This document shows, piece by piece, positions 25,695 through 34,825 of a stretch of DNA of 59,479 nt. Numbering within the stretch: position 1 is the stretch's first letter; the number at the start of each line of letters is the position of its first letter. This DNA is from Candidatus Adiutrix sp. (GTDB taxonomy: Bacteria; Desulfobacterota; Desulfarculia; Adiutricales; Adiutricaceae), in assembly GCA_031263565.1 (NCBI GenBank), contig JAISFR010000018.1, positions 1 to 59,479 of the forward strand, given 5' to 3'. The notes under the pieces are model-generated. The model had not been told where the DNA came from and searched no databases. It saw only the letters and a program-made list of their open reading frames with translations. The translations under genes were made by a program, and so were the position numbers.

Positions 25695-26180
25695 ATGAAA
25701 AAATACGTTCTGATTTTGGCGGTTTTGATCTTAAGTTCTGGTTGCGCCTTCAACGACTGGTTCGGCGGCTCCTCGTCTTCTTCCTCCGGCGGCGGCAGCC
25801 GCTTCGGGGGGCCCGATCAGGGTGCGCAGCAGATGGCTGACGCTAAAAACTCCTTCGACCAGAAGATCAAAAGCGCCCAGGGCCAGAGTCTGGCCCAGGT
25901 GCAGAAAGACTGGGGCCGCCTGGAACGCGGCCTGAGCCAGGGCGGCCTGACCGTCTATCGCTGGAGCCAGACGGCCAGGATCACCTCCCCCGGCGGCAAG
26001 GTGGCCCAGGCTTCCAGCGGCGGCCAGGAAACAGCCTCCTGCCTGGCCATGTTCATTGTCGACCCTTATAATACGGTGGTGGACGCCACTTCCGAAGGCC
26101 TCTGTCTGGATCTGACTAGAATGCCGGCCTGGAAGCCCTACGTCACCGAATCAACCGACGGGCGCACCGGGACTATCTGA
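25695..26180 (+). CDS. Predicted lipoprotein of unknown function
   Basis: 161 residues. The signal peptide ends in a lipobox, LSSGC, so the mature protein starts at Cys21 and is lipid-anchored. A Ser/Gly linker (about 29-40) is followed by QQMADAKNSFDQKIKSAQG, then LAQVQKDWGRLERGL and a compact domain with SCLAMFIVDPYNTVVDATSEG. The two later cysteines could form a disulfide. The ATG at 25695 is preceded by GGCAGG, and the open frame upstream is ignored. I do not recognise the family. It converges with hppA. The asparagine/alanine positions after Cys do not clearly mark inner-membrane retention. Confidence 0.75.
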   Translation: MKKYVLILAVLILSSGCAFNDWFGGSSSSSSGGGSRFGGPDQGAQQMADAKNSFDQKIKSAQGQSLAQVQKDWGRLERGLSQGGLTVYRWSQTARITSPGGKVAQASSGGQETASCLAMFIVDPYNTVVDATSEGLCLDLTRMPAWKPYVTESTDGRTGTI

Positions 26181-26244
26181 TTCCGGAAGCCTTGCTCGGG
26201 GCCCGGCCGGCCGGAACAGTGAAATTAGGATCCCCGACAGGCTC

Positions 26245-28305
26245 CTAGCGCAGCAGACCGTTCCAGTCGACGCGGCGGAGAACCGGGGCGATGACCAGGG
26301 AAACAATGGTCATCAGCTTGATGAGGATGTTCATGGCCGGGCCGGAGGTATCCTTGAAAGGATCGCCCACGGTGTCGCCGACCACGGTGGCTTTGTGGTT
26401 GTCGGTGCCCTTGCCGCCAAAATTGCCGGATTCAATGTACTTTTTGGCATTATCCCAGGCACCGCCCGAGTTGGCCATGAAGAGGGCCAGAAAGACGCCC
26501 ATGACTGTGGAGCCCAACAGGGCCCCGCCCAGGGCCTCGCGGCCCAACAGCAGGGCGATCAGCACCGGGGCCAGCACGGCCATGACGCCCGGGGCGATCA
26601 TTTCTTTCAGGGCGGCCTCGGTGGCGATGGACACGCAAGTGGTCGGGTCGGGCTTGACGCCGGGCCGGCCTTCCAGAAGGCCGGGAATCTCCCGGAACTG
26701 GCGGCGCACTTCCTCGACTATGGAGTAGGCGGCCTTGCCGACCGAGGTCATGGTCAGGGCGGCGGCCAGCATGGGGATGCAACCGCCCAGGAAAACGCCC
26801 ACCACCACGATGGGGTCGGTCAGGTTGATGGAGCTGAGACCGGAAGCCTGGATATAGGCCACAAAGAGAGCCAGGGCGGTCAGGGCGGCCGAACCGATGG
26901 CGAAACCTTTGCCGATGGCCGCGGTGGTGTTGCCGAGGGCGTCGAGAGAGTCGGTGATCTTGCGGGTCTCTTCGCCCAGGCCGACCATTTCCGACATGCC
27001 GCCGGCATTGTCGGCGATGGGGCCGTAAGCGTCAACGGTCATGGTGGCCCCGACGGTGGACAGCATGCCCACGGCCGAGATGCCGATGCCGTAGATGCCG
27101 GCGGTCTGGTAGGCGATATAGGTGGCCACGCAGATGCCCAGGACCGGGAGGATGGTGGACATCATGCCCACGGCCAGGCCGGCGATGATGACGGTGGCCG
27201 GACCGGTCTGGGACTGGCGGGCGATTTCCGCCACCGGCTTGGAGGAGGTGTAGTATTCAGCCAGAAGGCCGATGACCGTGCCGACCACCAGGCCCGAAAG
27301 AACGGCCATGAAGACGCCCATGGGCGCGCCGATGGCGTAGGTGACGATGAAGGCCAGAACCACGAAGATCGCGCCGGCCAGGAGAGTGGTGCAGCGCAAA
27401 GCCTTGTCCGGGGCCTGGTCTTTCAGTCTGGTCATGGAGAAGATGCCCGCAAAGGAACTCAGCATGCCGACCATGACGTAGAGCATGGGCACGGCCAGGA
27501 GAATGTCTTTCTTGGGAATCGGCACGGCCGATTCATACCACTTCATGGCGTTGATGTCGGTCATCGACAGGGTGGCGGCAATGGACAGGGAGGCGATGAT
27601 GGCCCCGCAGTATGATTCGAAAATGTCGGCGCCCATGCCGGCGATGTCGCCCACGTTGTCGCCCACGTTGTCGGCGATGACGCCGGGGTTGCGGGGATCG
27701 TCCTCAGGGATGCCGGCTTCAACCTTGCCCACCAGGTCGGAACCCACGTCGGCGGCCTTGGTGAAAATGCCGCCGCCGACCCTGGCGAAGAGGGCGATGG
27801 AGCTGCAGCCCATGGCAAAGCCGTTGATATACTGCACTGTCTGGTCGTTGCCGTCCAGGCCGTAGATGCAGAACCAGAAACCCACGCCCAGAAGGCCCAG
27901 GGCGGCCACCGAAACGCCCATGACCGAGCCGGAGAAGAAGGAGACCAACAGGGCCGCGCCCTGCCCTTTTTCATGGGCCGCCACCGCGGTGCGGGAGTTG
28001 CCCCTGGTGGCCGCGGCCATGCCGAAATAGCCGGCGCCGATGGAACAGAGCGCTCCGGTGACAAAGGCCAGCGCGGTCTGATGATCCAGGAAGATCAGGA
28101 GAAGCAGGAAGACCGCCGCGATGAAGACGGCCAGATAGACGTATTCCTTCTTCAAAAAGGCCATGGCCCCTTCGTGGATCATCTGTTCCAGGCTCTGGAT
28201 TTCCTCATTGCCGTTGGGCTGCTGTCTGACGTAGCGGTAAATCATGTACGCCACAATCAGACCGATGACGCCCAGCCAGGGGGTAAACTTGGTCAGCTCG
28301 ATCAT
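26245..28305 (-). CDS. hppA: Membrane-bound, K+-dependent ion-pumping pyrophosphatase
   Basis: It hydrolyses pyrophosphate and pumps Na+ or H+ outwards, saving energy released by biosynthesis. 686 residues with about 16 membrane segments. The substrate motif [22 protein letters not shown] and the second acidic motif ([10 protein letters not shown], then [15 protein letters not shown]) are intact. [16 protein letters not shown] has Ala where K+-independent enzymes have Lys, so it should be K+-dependent; many in this class move Na+. The ATG at 28305 has AGGAAAGG upstream. A TPR gene lies 164 bases before it. A soluble pyrophosphatase remnant lies 2.2 kb to the right. Confidence 0.92.
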   Translation of the reverse strand: MIELTKFTPWLGVIGLIVAYMIYRYVRQQPNGNEEIQSLEQMIHEGAMAFLKKEYVYLAVFIAAVFLLLLIFLDHQTALAFVTGALCSIGAGYFGMAAATRGNSRTAVAAHEKGQGAALLVSFFSGSVMGVSVAALGLLGVGFWFCIYGLDGNDQTVQYINGFAMGCSSIALFARVGGGIFTKAADVGSDLVGKVEAGIPEDDPRNPGVIADNVGDNVGDIAGMGADIFESYCGAIIASLSIAATLSMTDINAMKWYESAVPIPKKDILLAVPMLYVMVGMLSSFAGIFSMTRLKDQAPDKALRCTTLLAGAIFVVLAFIVTYAIGAPMGVFMAVLSGLVVGTVIGLLAEYYTSSKPVAEIARQSQTGPATVIIAGLAVGMMSTILPVLGICVATYIAYQTAGIYGIGISAVGMLSTVGATMTVDAYGPIADNAGGMSEMVGLGEETRKITDSLDALGNTTAAIGKGFAIGSAALTALALFVAYIQASGLSSINLTDPIVVVGVFLGGCIPMLAAALTMTSVGKAAYSIVEEVRRQFREIPGLLEGRPGVKPDPTTCVSIATEAALKEMIAPGVMAVLAPVLIALLLGREALGGALLGSTVMGVFLALFMANSGGAWDNAKKYIESGNFGGKGTDNHKATVVGDTVGDPFKDTSGPAMNILIKLMTIVSLVIAPVLRRVDWNGLLR

Positions 28306-28469
28306 ATCGCCTTTCCTCCAGGTAAAAAATCGAGGCCGGTCCGTTACGGCTCCCCCGGGGAGCCGGACCAGCGCCGCACATATCTGAAACAGGTAATATA
28401 GCATTGCGGACCCGCCGAGTCCAGCATAAATTTCAAGCTTGTCAACGCGAAACAGCAAGGTCCCGCTTT

Positions 28470-30350
28470 TTACTTCCGGGCCTGCCGCATCATCTCGGCC
28501 ACTTCATAGGCCGCGTTGGCCTGGCTCAGTTTCTTCTGCTCCTTGAGCACATCGCCCAGCACCTTGTGGGCCGTATAGCTCTTGGGCGCCAGACGGGTGG
28601 CCAACTGGGCCTCGGCCAGGGCGGCCATGTTGTCGCCCAGGCGCTGGTAACATATGGCGATCCAGATGTGAGGCTCGGCCACGTCGGGCTTGACGGATAT
28701 CAGGCGCTTCAAAAGGGCCACGGCGTCTTTGTAGCGGTATTCGCCATACAGAATCTTGACCTTGGTCAGCACCAGTTCGCCGTGATAAGGCCACTTGTCC
28801 AGACCCCGCTCCAGCCACCGGCGGCCCTCCTCGTTCTGGCCGGCGGCGAAGAGGTATTTCATGAAGGCCACGGTCTCCTGGTGGGTGGGGCTGGCCTTGA
28901 GGCCATATTCCAGCACCTGGGCCCGCTCTTTCAGGCGCTGGCCTTCGTCAAAGCTGCCCATCTCAACCAAAAGATCACCCAAGAGGGCGTGGGGCCGGGG
29001 CTCCCGGGGATGCCTGTCGACCAGATCGCGGTAGATGTCCAGGGCCTCTTCCCTGTGTTTGTTCCTGCGGTAAAAGTCGGCCAGGCGATATTGCAGGTCT
29101 TCGTTGTCCGGCTCGAGGGCCACGATTTCCAGAAGGTATTTCGAGGCTTCGTCGCAATTGCCCTGCTTTTGGCAGAGATTGAACAAACGCCAGCGGATGC
29201 CGGTGTTTTCCGGCAGCAGCGCGGCCGCTTCCCTGAGCCGCTTGAGCCCCTCGTCTATCTTTTGTTCCTTGATGTAGATTTCGCCCATGGCCATTTTGGC
29301 GTTGGCGTCGCGGGGATTTTCCTTCAGTTTTTTCATCAGGCCGCCCCAGCGGACGAGGCGCTCGCCCTCGGCCACATTGCCCAGCCTGATCTCGGCCTGG
29401 CCTTTGAGAATATGGAATTCATAGTCTTCGGGATACTGGGCCAGGCCCTCCTGGTAGACCTGATACATTTTTTTGTTGGCCCGCAGTTCGGCGTAGACCC
29501 GGCCCATGGCCTTCAGCAAATCGCTGTTGCCCGGGGTGAAGAAGTGGGCGATGAGCACCGGCTCAATCAGGGAGACGGAAATTTTGGCCTGCTTGCGTTC
29601 CAGAAATGATTCGGCCAGGGCGGCGGCCGCGTCGATGTCGTCGCGGTTGTGGAGTATCCTTTCGAGACTGTCGGCGATGGTGAATTCCCGGTTGGCCTCC
29701 TCGCTCAAACCCATGCGGAAATAGACCCGGCCCAGGCCGTCATAGGCGCCCACCGACAGAGGCCGGAGGGCCAGATGATCGCGGTACCACTTGACGGCTT
29801 CGGCCAGCCGGCCTTTGTGGGCCAAGGCGTTGGCCCGGCGGAGCATGCCGTTCGGATTTCTCTGCAGACCGAAACTGAAGAGAAGGCGGTCGAAAATATC
29901 GTCGATGGGCGGGATGGACCTGATTTTGGAGCAGAACCAGGTGAAAACGGACGACAGCCCGGTGAGAGTGGCGGCCAGCCGGCCTTTGGACCCCTCGTCT
30001 TCTTTTTTGACCTCCGGGACGGCGGCCGAAGCCGGACCGCCCAGGGCCTCGGCGGGGAAGTCGCCGGCCTGGCCGGAAGAGCCGGAAAAATCAGCCGGGC
30101 CCTCCTTAAGGGCCGGGGGCCTCTTGGGGGTAGATTTGGCGCCCCTGAGTCTGGGCGCGGGCTCCGGGGCCGGAGGCGACGCCTCCCCGGCCGAGGCCGG
30201 AGGGGGCATCAGTCCGTCAAGGTTGATCTCGCCGCTGTCGGCGGCCGCTTCCAGATAGGCCGAGGCGCCGGAGGCTTCATCCAGCGGGCTGCCCCCGCTC
30301 TGGGGCGACTCGCTGTTCTGAGGATCGGGAAATAACTTGTCGTCAGCCAC
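28470..30350 (-). CDS. Tetratricopeptide-repeat protein with acidic N-terminal region
   Basis: 626 residues. The first ~125 are low-complexity (Ser, Pro, Ala, Gly, acidic), then a short hydrophobic stretch around [17 protein letters not shown], then about ten TPR units from about residue 170 to the end. Clear examples are [23 protein letters not shown] and [19 protein letters not shown] (repeat pattern, about 34-residue spacing). It is a scaffold protein, with no enzyme motif. No signal peptide is visible; the weak hydrophobic stretch could be an anchor. It precedes hppA on the same strand by 164 bases. Its partner is unknown. Confidence 0.75.
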   Translation of the reverse strand: MADDKLFPDPQNSESPQSGGSPLDEASGASAYLEAAADSGEINLDGLMPPPASAGEASPPAPEPAPRLRGAKSTPKRPPALKEGPADFSGSSGQAGDFPAEALGGPASAAVPEVKKEDEGSKGRLAATLTGLSSVFTWFCSKIRSIPPIDDIFDRLLFSFGLQRNPNGMLRRANALAHKGRLAEAVKWYRDHLALRPLSVGAYDGLGRVYFRMGLSEEANREFTIADSLERILHNRDDIDAAAALAESFLERKQAKISVSLIEPVLIAHFFTPGNSDLLKAMGRVYAELRANKKMYQVYQEGLAQYPEDYEFHILKGQAEIRLGNVAEGERLVRWGGLMKKLKENPRDANAKMAMGEIYIKEQKIDEGLKRLREAAALLPENTGIRWRLFNLCQKQGNCDEASKYLLEIVALEPDNEDLQYRLADFYRRNKHREEALDIYRDLVDRHPREPRPHALLGDLLVEMGSFDEGQRLKERAQVLEYGLKASPTHQETVAFMKYLFAAGQNEEGRRWLERGLDKWPYHGELVLTKVKILYGEYRYKDAVALLKRLISVKPDVAEPHIWIAICYQRLGDNMAALAEAQLATRLAPKSYTAHKVLGDVLKEQKKLSQANAAYEVAEMMRQARK

Positions 30351-30547
30351 GTTTCACCCTGTCGAAGAAAAAATAGGGACGGCCGAATGGTCCGCCAAAT
30401 ATCCATGCAAATTAGGCGCCAACAAGCAAGCTAATAAGAAACAAACAGTTCCTTTTGGCGGCGGCGGCCGGTCGGGATTCGCCGGAGTTGACCCCGGGTC
30501 CTGCCCGGCTATTAATAATTTGGCAGCCTGACCGGTTTACGGTATAA
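30351..30547. other. Intergenic region with strong plus-strand promoter
   Basis: About 170 bases with no gene seen. It ends with the promoter described at 30520-30548. The missing N-terminal half of a pyrophosphatase was looked for here in all plus-strand frames and not found. Confidence 0.5.
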
Positions 30548-30548
30548 T
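30520..30548 (+). promoter_or_regulatory. Near-consensus sigma-70 promoter before the biotin carboxylase
   Basis: TTGGCA at 30520-30525, a 17-base spacer and an exact TATAAT at 30543-30548. The -10 overlaps the only possible TTG start of the pyrophosphatase-like frame, so transcription would begin inside that frame and read on to 30898. Confidence 0.6.
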
Positions 30549-30826
30549 TGACCGACGAAGCCGGGGCCGATGATAAAATTATAGCCGTGCCCATTGACAA
30601 ACTCAACCCCTGCTATGGGCTAGTGCAGTCTCCGGGAGATCTGCCCCAGGCCCGCAAGATTAAACTGCCCTCCCTGCGTCAATTCTCCGACACTGAAGGC
30701 GTCAGAATCCGCAACGCCGGGCGCCCGACGGCCCGGAGCAAGCCGGCCGCTTCCAGGGCGAAGGCCAAGCCCGTTTCGGCCCCAAAGGCCGCCGGCCTGA
30801 AGAAAGCCGGAACCGCCAAAAAATAA
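30548..30826 (+). pseudogene. Remnant of a soluble inorganic pyrophosphatase C-terminus
   Basis: The first 35 codons read TDEAGADDKIIAVPIDKLN followed by a stretch ending GDLP. This closely resembles the C-terminal third of family I pyrophosphatases (E. coli Ppa has MTDEAGEDAKLVAVP with a downstream DLP). The N-terminal two thirds with the catalytic residues are absent upstream. After DLP the similarity fades into a Lys/Ala/Pro-rich tail of about 30 residues. There is no ATG and no Shine-Dalgarno; the TTG coincides with a -10 box. I read it as a decayed gene that now forms a leader; a short expressed protein is the less likely alternative. Confidence 0.6.
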
Positions 30827-30897
30827 TGCGGGGTCCAGGGGGCGGCGCCCCTATTATCTTATGCCGCTTTAAATTGCGCTGATATTCGGAGAGAACT

Positions 30898-32253
30898 ATG
30901 TTCAAAAAGGTCTTAATAGCCAACCGGGGGGCGGTGGCCGCCCGGCTGGTCAAGGCTTTGCGTGCCCTGGGGGTGCGGAGCGCGGCCGCCTATTCCGAGG
31001 CTGACGCGGATTTGCCCTACGTGGCCGAGGCTGATGAGAGCTGCCTGATCGGGCCGGCGCCGGCTCCCCGGAGTTATTTGAATCAGGAGTCCATCTTGGC
31101 GGCGGCCCGGGCTTGCGGGGCGGAGGCCATTCATCCGGGCTACGGTTTTTTGTCGGAGAATGCCGACTTCGCCGAGAAGGTGCGGGCGGCCGGCATGGTT
31201 TTTATCGGGCCGGACCCCAAGTGGCTGAAGCTGATGGGCGACAAGACGGCTTCCAGGGCGTTGATGGCGACCGAGGGTTTGCCGGTTGGCCCTTCCACCG
31301 GCATTTTGACGGGCAGTATCGAGGAACAGGCCGCCCAGGCGGCGGCTTTGGGTTTTCCGCTCCTGATCAAGCCGGCCGGGGGCGGCGGGGGCATCGGCAT
31401 GACCCCGGTGCAGGAGGCCGACAAGCTGCCGGCCGCGTTGGAGTCGGCGGCCAGGCTGGCCGCCCGCTGCTTCAGCGTGCCGGCTTTGTATGCCGAGCGT
31501 TTGATGACCAGGCCCCGGCATGTGGAATTTCAGGTGGTGGCCGACCAGCATGGCCGGGCCGGGCATCTTTTCGAGCGGGACTGCTCCACCCAGCGCCGGC
31601 GCCAGAAGGTGGTGGAGGAGGCCGGGGCGCCCGGGATACCGGCGGCCGAGCTTACGGCCATGGCCGATAAGGCCGCCAAGGTCATGGGGCGTTTGGGCTA
31701 TGACCATTTGGGCACCTTAGAGACCCTTTACAGCCCTGAGAGCGGCTTTTCGTTTCTGGAAGTCAACCCGCGCCTCCAGGTGGAGCATGGGGTGACCGAA
31801 GAGGTCACCGGGCTGGATCTGGCGGCCGCCCAGATTCGCCTGGCGGCCGGGCTGGCGCTGGACGAGGCTTTGCCCGGCCGGCCGGCGGCCGTCCGCGGGC
31901 ACGCGGTGGAGGCCCGCATTTATGCCGAGGACCCGGAAAACTTTTTCCCTTCGCCCGGACCGTTGAAGGTTTTCAAGCCGCCCCGGGAGGCCCGGGTCAG
32001 GGTGGAGACCGGCTTTGCGGAAGGCGCGCTGGTCACGCCCCACTATGACCCGATGATCGCCCTGGTCATCGTGCGGGGCGAGAACCGCCTGGAGGCTCTG
32101 GACCTGATGCATGACGCCCTGGGGGAATTCGCTATCGAGGGCCTCAAGACCAACCTGCCCTTTGTGCGGGGCCTGATGAAATACGAGCCTTTCCGGGCCG
32201 GGCTGGTCCACACCGGCCTGACGGAGGAATTTTTGCGGAATCGTAAGAAATGA
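30898..32253 (+). CDS. Biotin carboxylase (AccC/PycA family)
   Basis: ATP-dependent carboxylation of biotin on a carrier protein. 451 residues with all three domains: N-terminal VLIANRGAVAARLVKALRAL and HPGYGFLSENADF; the ATP-grasp glycine loop KPAGGGGGIGM; catalytic FLEVNPRLQVEHGVTEEVTG; and the C-terminal HAVEARIYAEDPENF. It differs from typical AccC at several usually constant positions (NRGA for NRGE, KPAGGGGGIGM for KAAAGGGGRGM). No biotin carrier or carboxyltransferase is adjacent, so the acceptor (acetyl-CoA, pyruvate, other) is open. It overlaps the PHP gene by 4 bases. GGAGAG precedes the ATG. Confidence 0.88.
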   Translation: MFKKVLIANRGAVAARLVKALRALGVRSAAAYSEADADLPYVAEADESCLIGPAPAPRSYLNQESILAAARACGAEAIHPGYGFLSENADFAEKVRAAGMVFIGPDPKWLKLMGDKTASRALMATEGLPVGPSTGILTGSIEEQAAQAAALGFPLLIKPAGGGGGIGMTPVQEADKLPAALESAARLAARCFSVPALYAERLMTRPRHVEFQVVADQHGRAGHLFERDCSTQRRRQKVVEEAGAPGIPAAELTAMADKAAKVMGRLGYDHLGTLETLYSPESGFSFLEVNPRLQVEHGVTEEVTGLDLAAAQIRLAAGLALDEALPGRPAAVRGHAVEARIYAEDPENFFPSPGPLKVFKPPREARVRVETGFAEGALVTPHYDPMIALVIVRGENRLEALDLMHDALGEFAIEGLKTNLPFVRGLMKYEPFRAGLVHTGLTEEFLRNRKK

Positions 32254-33128
32254 CAAGCGGGGGCCTGGTAGACCTGCACAGCCACTCCCGGGCCTCCGAC
32301 GGCGACCTGAAGCCGGCGGAACTGGCGGCCAGGGCCCGGGAAATCGGCCTGGCCGCCCTGGCCCTGACCGACCACGACACGGTGGAAGGTTTAGAGGAAT
32401 TCCTGGCCGCCGGAAAGGCTTTGGGCCTTAAGGCGCTGGGCGGGGTGGAGATCAGCCTGGAACATCGGGGCGCCTTTCATCTTTTGGGCTACGATGTGCT
32501 GGACGGAGGGGGCATTCCGGCGGCTCTGGGCGAGCTTCAGAAATACCGCGACGAACGGAACCGCCGGATGTTCAACCGGTTGAAGGCTCTGGGTTATGAG
32601 CTGTCGTGGGAGAGGCTTCTGGAACTGTCGGACGGCGGGCAACTGGGTCGTCCGCATTTCGCGGCCCACTTGGTGGAGAGAGCTTATTTCGACGACCGGG
32701 CCCAGGTTTTCGAGGAACTGCTGGCCAAGGGCCGGCCGGGCTATGTGGACAAAATCCGCCTGAGTCAGGCCGAGGGCCTGGCCATGCTGCGGGCGGCCGG
32801 CTGGGCGCCGGTGCTGGCCCACCCAAGCAGCCTGGGGCTGGCGGCGGAGGACTGGCCGGCATTCCTGGCCGGGCTGGCCGATCAGGGCCTGGCGGGCCTT
32901 GAGGTCTATCACCCGCGGTTGAGCCCGGATGAAAGCCGCTTCTTTCAGAGCCTGGCCAGGCGCTTCAAGCTGGCGGTCACGGCCGGCTCTGATTTTCACG
33001 GGGATTACAATCCGGAGGCCGGGCTGAACTGGGTGCGGCAGCACAGCGCCTTAGGCTGGGAGATGGTGGAGGAACTGGCCGGAAAACTTCAAACGGCCGC
33101 GAATTTTAGGAAAGGCGGCCCGGATTGA
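32250..33128 (+). CDS. PHP-domain phosphoesterase (RNase AM/YciV-like)
   Basis: 292 residues. Metal-binding motifs of the PHP domain are visible: VDLHSHSRASDGDL near the start, LALTDHDTVEG at about 37-47, GVEIS, and the late TAGSDFHGDYNPE. YciV-type members remove 3'-phosphates from 3',5'-bisphosphonucleotides or trim RNA 5' ends; this one is the right length for that group rather than for a polymerase PHP domain. It starts within the ATGA overlap with the biotin carboxylase gene, so translation is coupled, although no functional link is obvious. Confidence 0.85.
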   Translation: MTSGGLVDLHSHSRASDGDLKPAELAARAREIGLAALALTDHDTVEGLEEFLAAGKALGLKALGGVEISLEHRGAFHLLGYDVLDGGGIPAALGELQKYRDERNRRMFNRLKALGYELSWERLLELSDGGQLGRPHFAAHLVERAYFDDRAQVFEELLAKGRPGYVDKIRLSQAEGLAMLRAAGWAPVLAHPSSLGLAAEDWPAFLAGLADQGLAGLEVYHPRLSPDESRFFQSLARRFKLAVTAGSDFHGDYNPEAGLNWVRQHSALGWEMVEELAGKLQTAANFRKGGPD

Positions 33129-33142
33129 TTGGGAGGTCTCTT

Positions 33143-33748
33143 ATGGATATATTGGGTTTGCATCTGAGCCCCAGAAGAATGGGCAATTCGGCGGTCATGC
33201 TGGAGGAGTTTCTGCGGGGCGCCCGGGAGGCCGGCGCCGCCGCCCAGAGCTTTTCGGTGGCCGATCATAACATCAAGGCCTGCCAGGGCTGCGGGGCCTG
33301 CGAAAAGACCGGTCACTGCGTGATCAAGGACGACGACATGCGGGATCTCTATCCGCTCCTGGCCACGGCGCCCATGATCGTGGTCTCCACGTCCATTTTC
33401 TTCTACAATGTGCCGGGCCAGGGCAAGGCGCTGATAGACCGCAGCCAGGCCCTGTGGTCCCGGCGCTATACTTTGAAGCGGACCGAGACCCTCAGGCCCC
33501 AGGGCCTGGGTTTTCTCCTGGCCCTGGGGGCCACCAAGGGGCGGGACCTATTTGTGCCGGTGACGCTCTGCGTCAAATATTTTTTTGACGCCCTCGGCTT
33601 TCCCAGAACTTTCGAAAGCCTTTTCTACAGGAAGATAGAGGCTCCGGGCGAAATGAAAAAACAGCCCGGGCATTTGAAGGAAATTTACGAGGCCGGCCTG
33701 GCTTTCGGGAGAAAGCGGCCCGGGGCTCAGCCGACAGTCAGGATTTGA
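33143..33748 (+). CDS. Flavodoxin-like/NADPH-dependent FMN reductase-family protein
   Basis: 201 residues with a flavodoxin fold: LGLHLSPRRMGNSAVMLEEFL at the N-terminus is the FMN phosphate loop, and KACQGCGACEKTGHCVIKDDD is the cysteine-rich patch common in iron-sulfur flavoproteins (Isf-like). It may carry electrons between ferredoxin and an unknown partner. The ATG at 33143 follows GGGAGG with 7-base spacing, so the upstream start at 33125 is rejected. It is 14 bases after the PHP gene. Four cysteines are present in C-x2-C-x2-C-x5-C spacing, suggesting a possible cluster. Confidence 0.8.
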   Translation: MDILGLHLSPRRMGNSAVMLEEFLRGAREAGAAAQSFSVADHNIKACQGCGACEKTGHCVIKDDDMRDLYPLLATAPMIVVSTSIFFYNVPGQGKALIDRSQALWSRRYTLKRTETLRPQGLGFLLALGATKGRDLFVPVTLCVKYFFDALGFPRTFESLFYRKIEAPGEMKKQPGHLKEIYEAGLAFGRKRPGAQPTVRI

Positions 33749-33829
33749 AATACGGCGTATCAGGGTCCGTTCACGGCCACTGCTCCGGGCTGTTGGCCAC
33801 CTCGTTAAAGAACTGAGCGATCGAGCATC

Positions 33830-34540
33830 ATGAACCTGAAACTTCAAAAAATCATCACCATCGACGGGCCGGCCGGGGCCGGCAAGTCCACCCTGGCCCG
33901 CGAACTGGCCCGCCGCCTGACCTGGATCTACCTGGACACCGGAGCCCTTTACCGGGCCATGGCCCTGACCGCCGCCCGGCGCGGCCTGGACCCCCACGAC
34001 CAGGCCGCGGCCGAGGAAATGGCCCGCTCCATCAGCCTCAGCGCCCACCCCAAGCCGGAAGGCACGGCCATTTTGGTCGACGACGAAGACGTCACCGCCC
34101 TTTTGCGCAGCCCGGAAGTCTCCCGGAACGCGGCGGTCATCTCGGCCTGGCCGGGGCTGCGCGAGGCTCTTTTGGGCATCCAGCGGGCCCTGGGGACCAG
34201 GGGCGAGGTGGTGGCCGAGGGGCGGGACATGGGCACGGTGGTCTTCCCCGAGGCCGGGCTCAAGCTCTTTCTCTACGCCTCGCCCGAAGCCCGGGCCCGA
34301 AGGCGCTGTCAGGAACTGACGGCCAAAGGGGAAAAGGTCGGCTTTGATGAAGTTCTGGCCGACATAACGGCCCGGGACGAGATTGACTGCTCCCGCCCGG
34401 TCTCGCCGCTCAGGCCGGCCCCCGGGGCGGTGACCATTGATTCCACCAACCTGGACATAGACGCGGTGCTGAAGGTAATGATCAATGCCTTCCGCAACCG
34501 TTTTTCGCCGGGAATTCTTATTAAAGGAAATAGGCAATGA
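33830..34540 (+). CDS. cmk: Cytidylate kinase
   Basis: Phosphorylates CMP and dCMP with ATP. 236 residues with P-loop GPAGAGKSTLARELA at about 11-25, the substrate block YLDTGALYRAMAL, AEGRDMGTVVFPEA, and the basic lid segment ARRRCQEL. The length is normal. It is upstream of rpsA, the classical cmk-rpsA order, with a 285-base gap that carries a promoter. Confidence 0.95.
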   Translation: MNLKLQKIITIDGPAGAGKSTLARELARRLTWIYLDTGALYRAMALTAARRGLDPHDQAAAEEMARSISLSAHPKPEGTAILVDDEDVTALLRSPEVSRNAAVISAWPGLREALLGIQRALGTRGEVVAEGRDMGTVVFPEAGLKLFLYASPEARARRRCQELTAKGEKVGFDEVLADITARDEIDCSRPVSPLRPAPGAVTIDSTNLDIDAVLKVMINAFRNRFSPGILIKGNRQ

Positions 34541-34608
34541 AAATAATCTATTAAGAGGCGGCCGGGGAATTGGGTCCGGGGAAAGCCTTAAAACATATAA
34601 AAAAAGAC

Positions 34609-34637
34609 TTGAAAAAGCATCGTGATATTGATATAGA
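34609..34637 (+). promoter_or_regulatory. Candidate rpsA promoter
   Basis: TTGAAA (34609-34614), a 17-base spacer and TATAGA (34632-34637) in an AT-rich patch, leaving a leader of about 180 bases before the rpsA start, as is common for autogenously controlled S1. Confidence 0.55.
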
Positions 34638-34825
34638 AATGAAGTTCGAATAAGTTCGGCGAGAGGATCCATCGCAAATGAGACCTGGTTGCGGGAGACG
34701 GGCCAGACCAGCCGCCTTCATCAAAGGCCCATACTCTTGAAAAAATCTAAATATCCGGTTTATTAAGGGCTTATTCAGGAAAGGCGTGCGCCCTTTCCAG
34801 GCATATCAATTGTTCCGGGGTAAAA

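Noticed and set aside
26395-27615. Plus-strand frame opposite hppA
   Set aside because: Shadow with His/Gly/Asp bias; the real gene is hppA on the minus strand.
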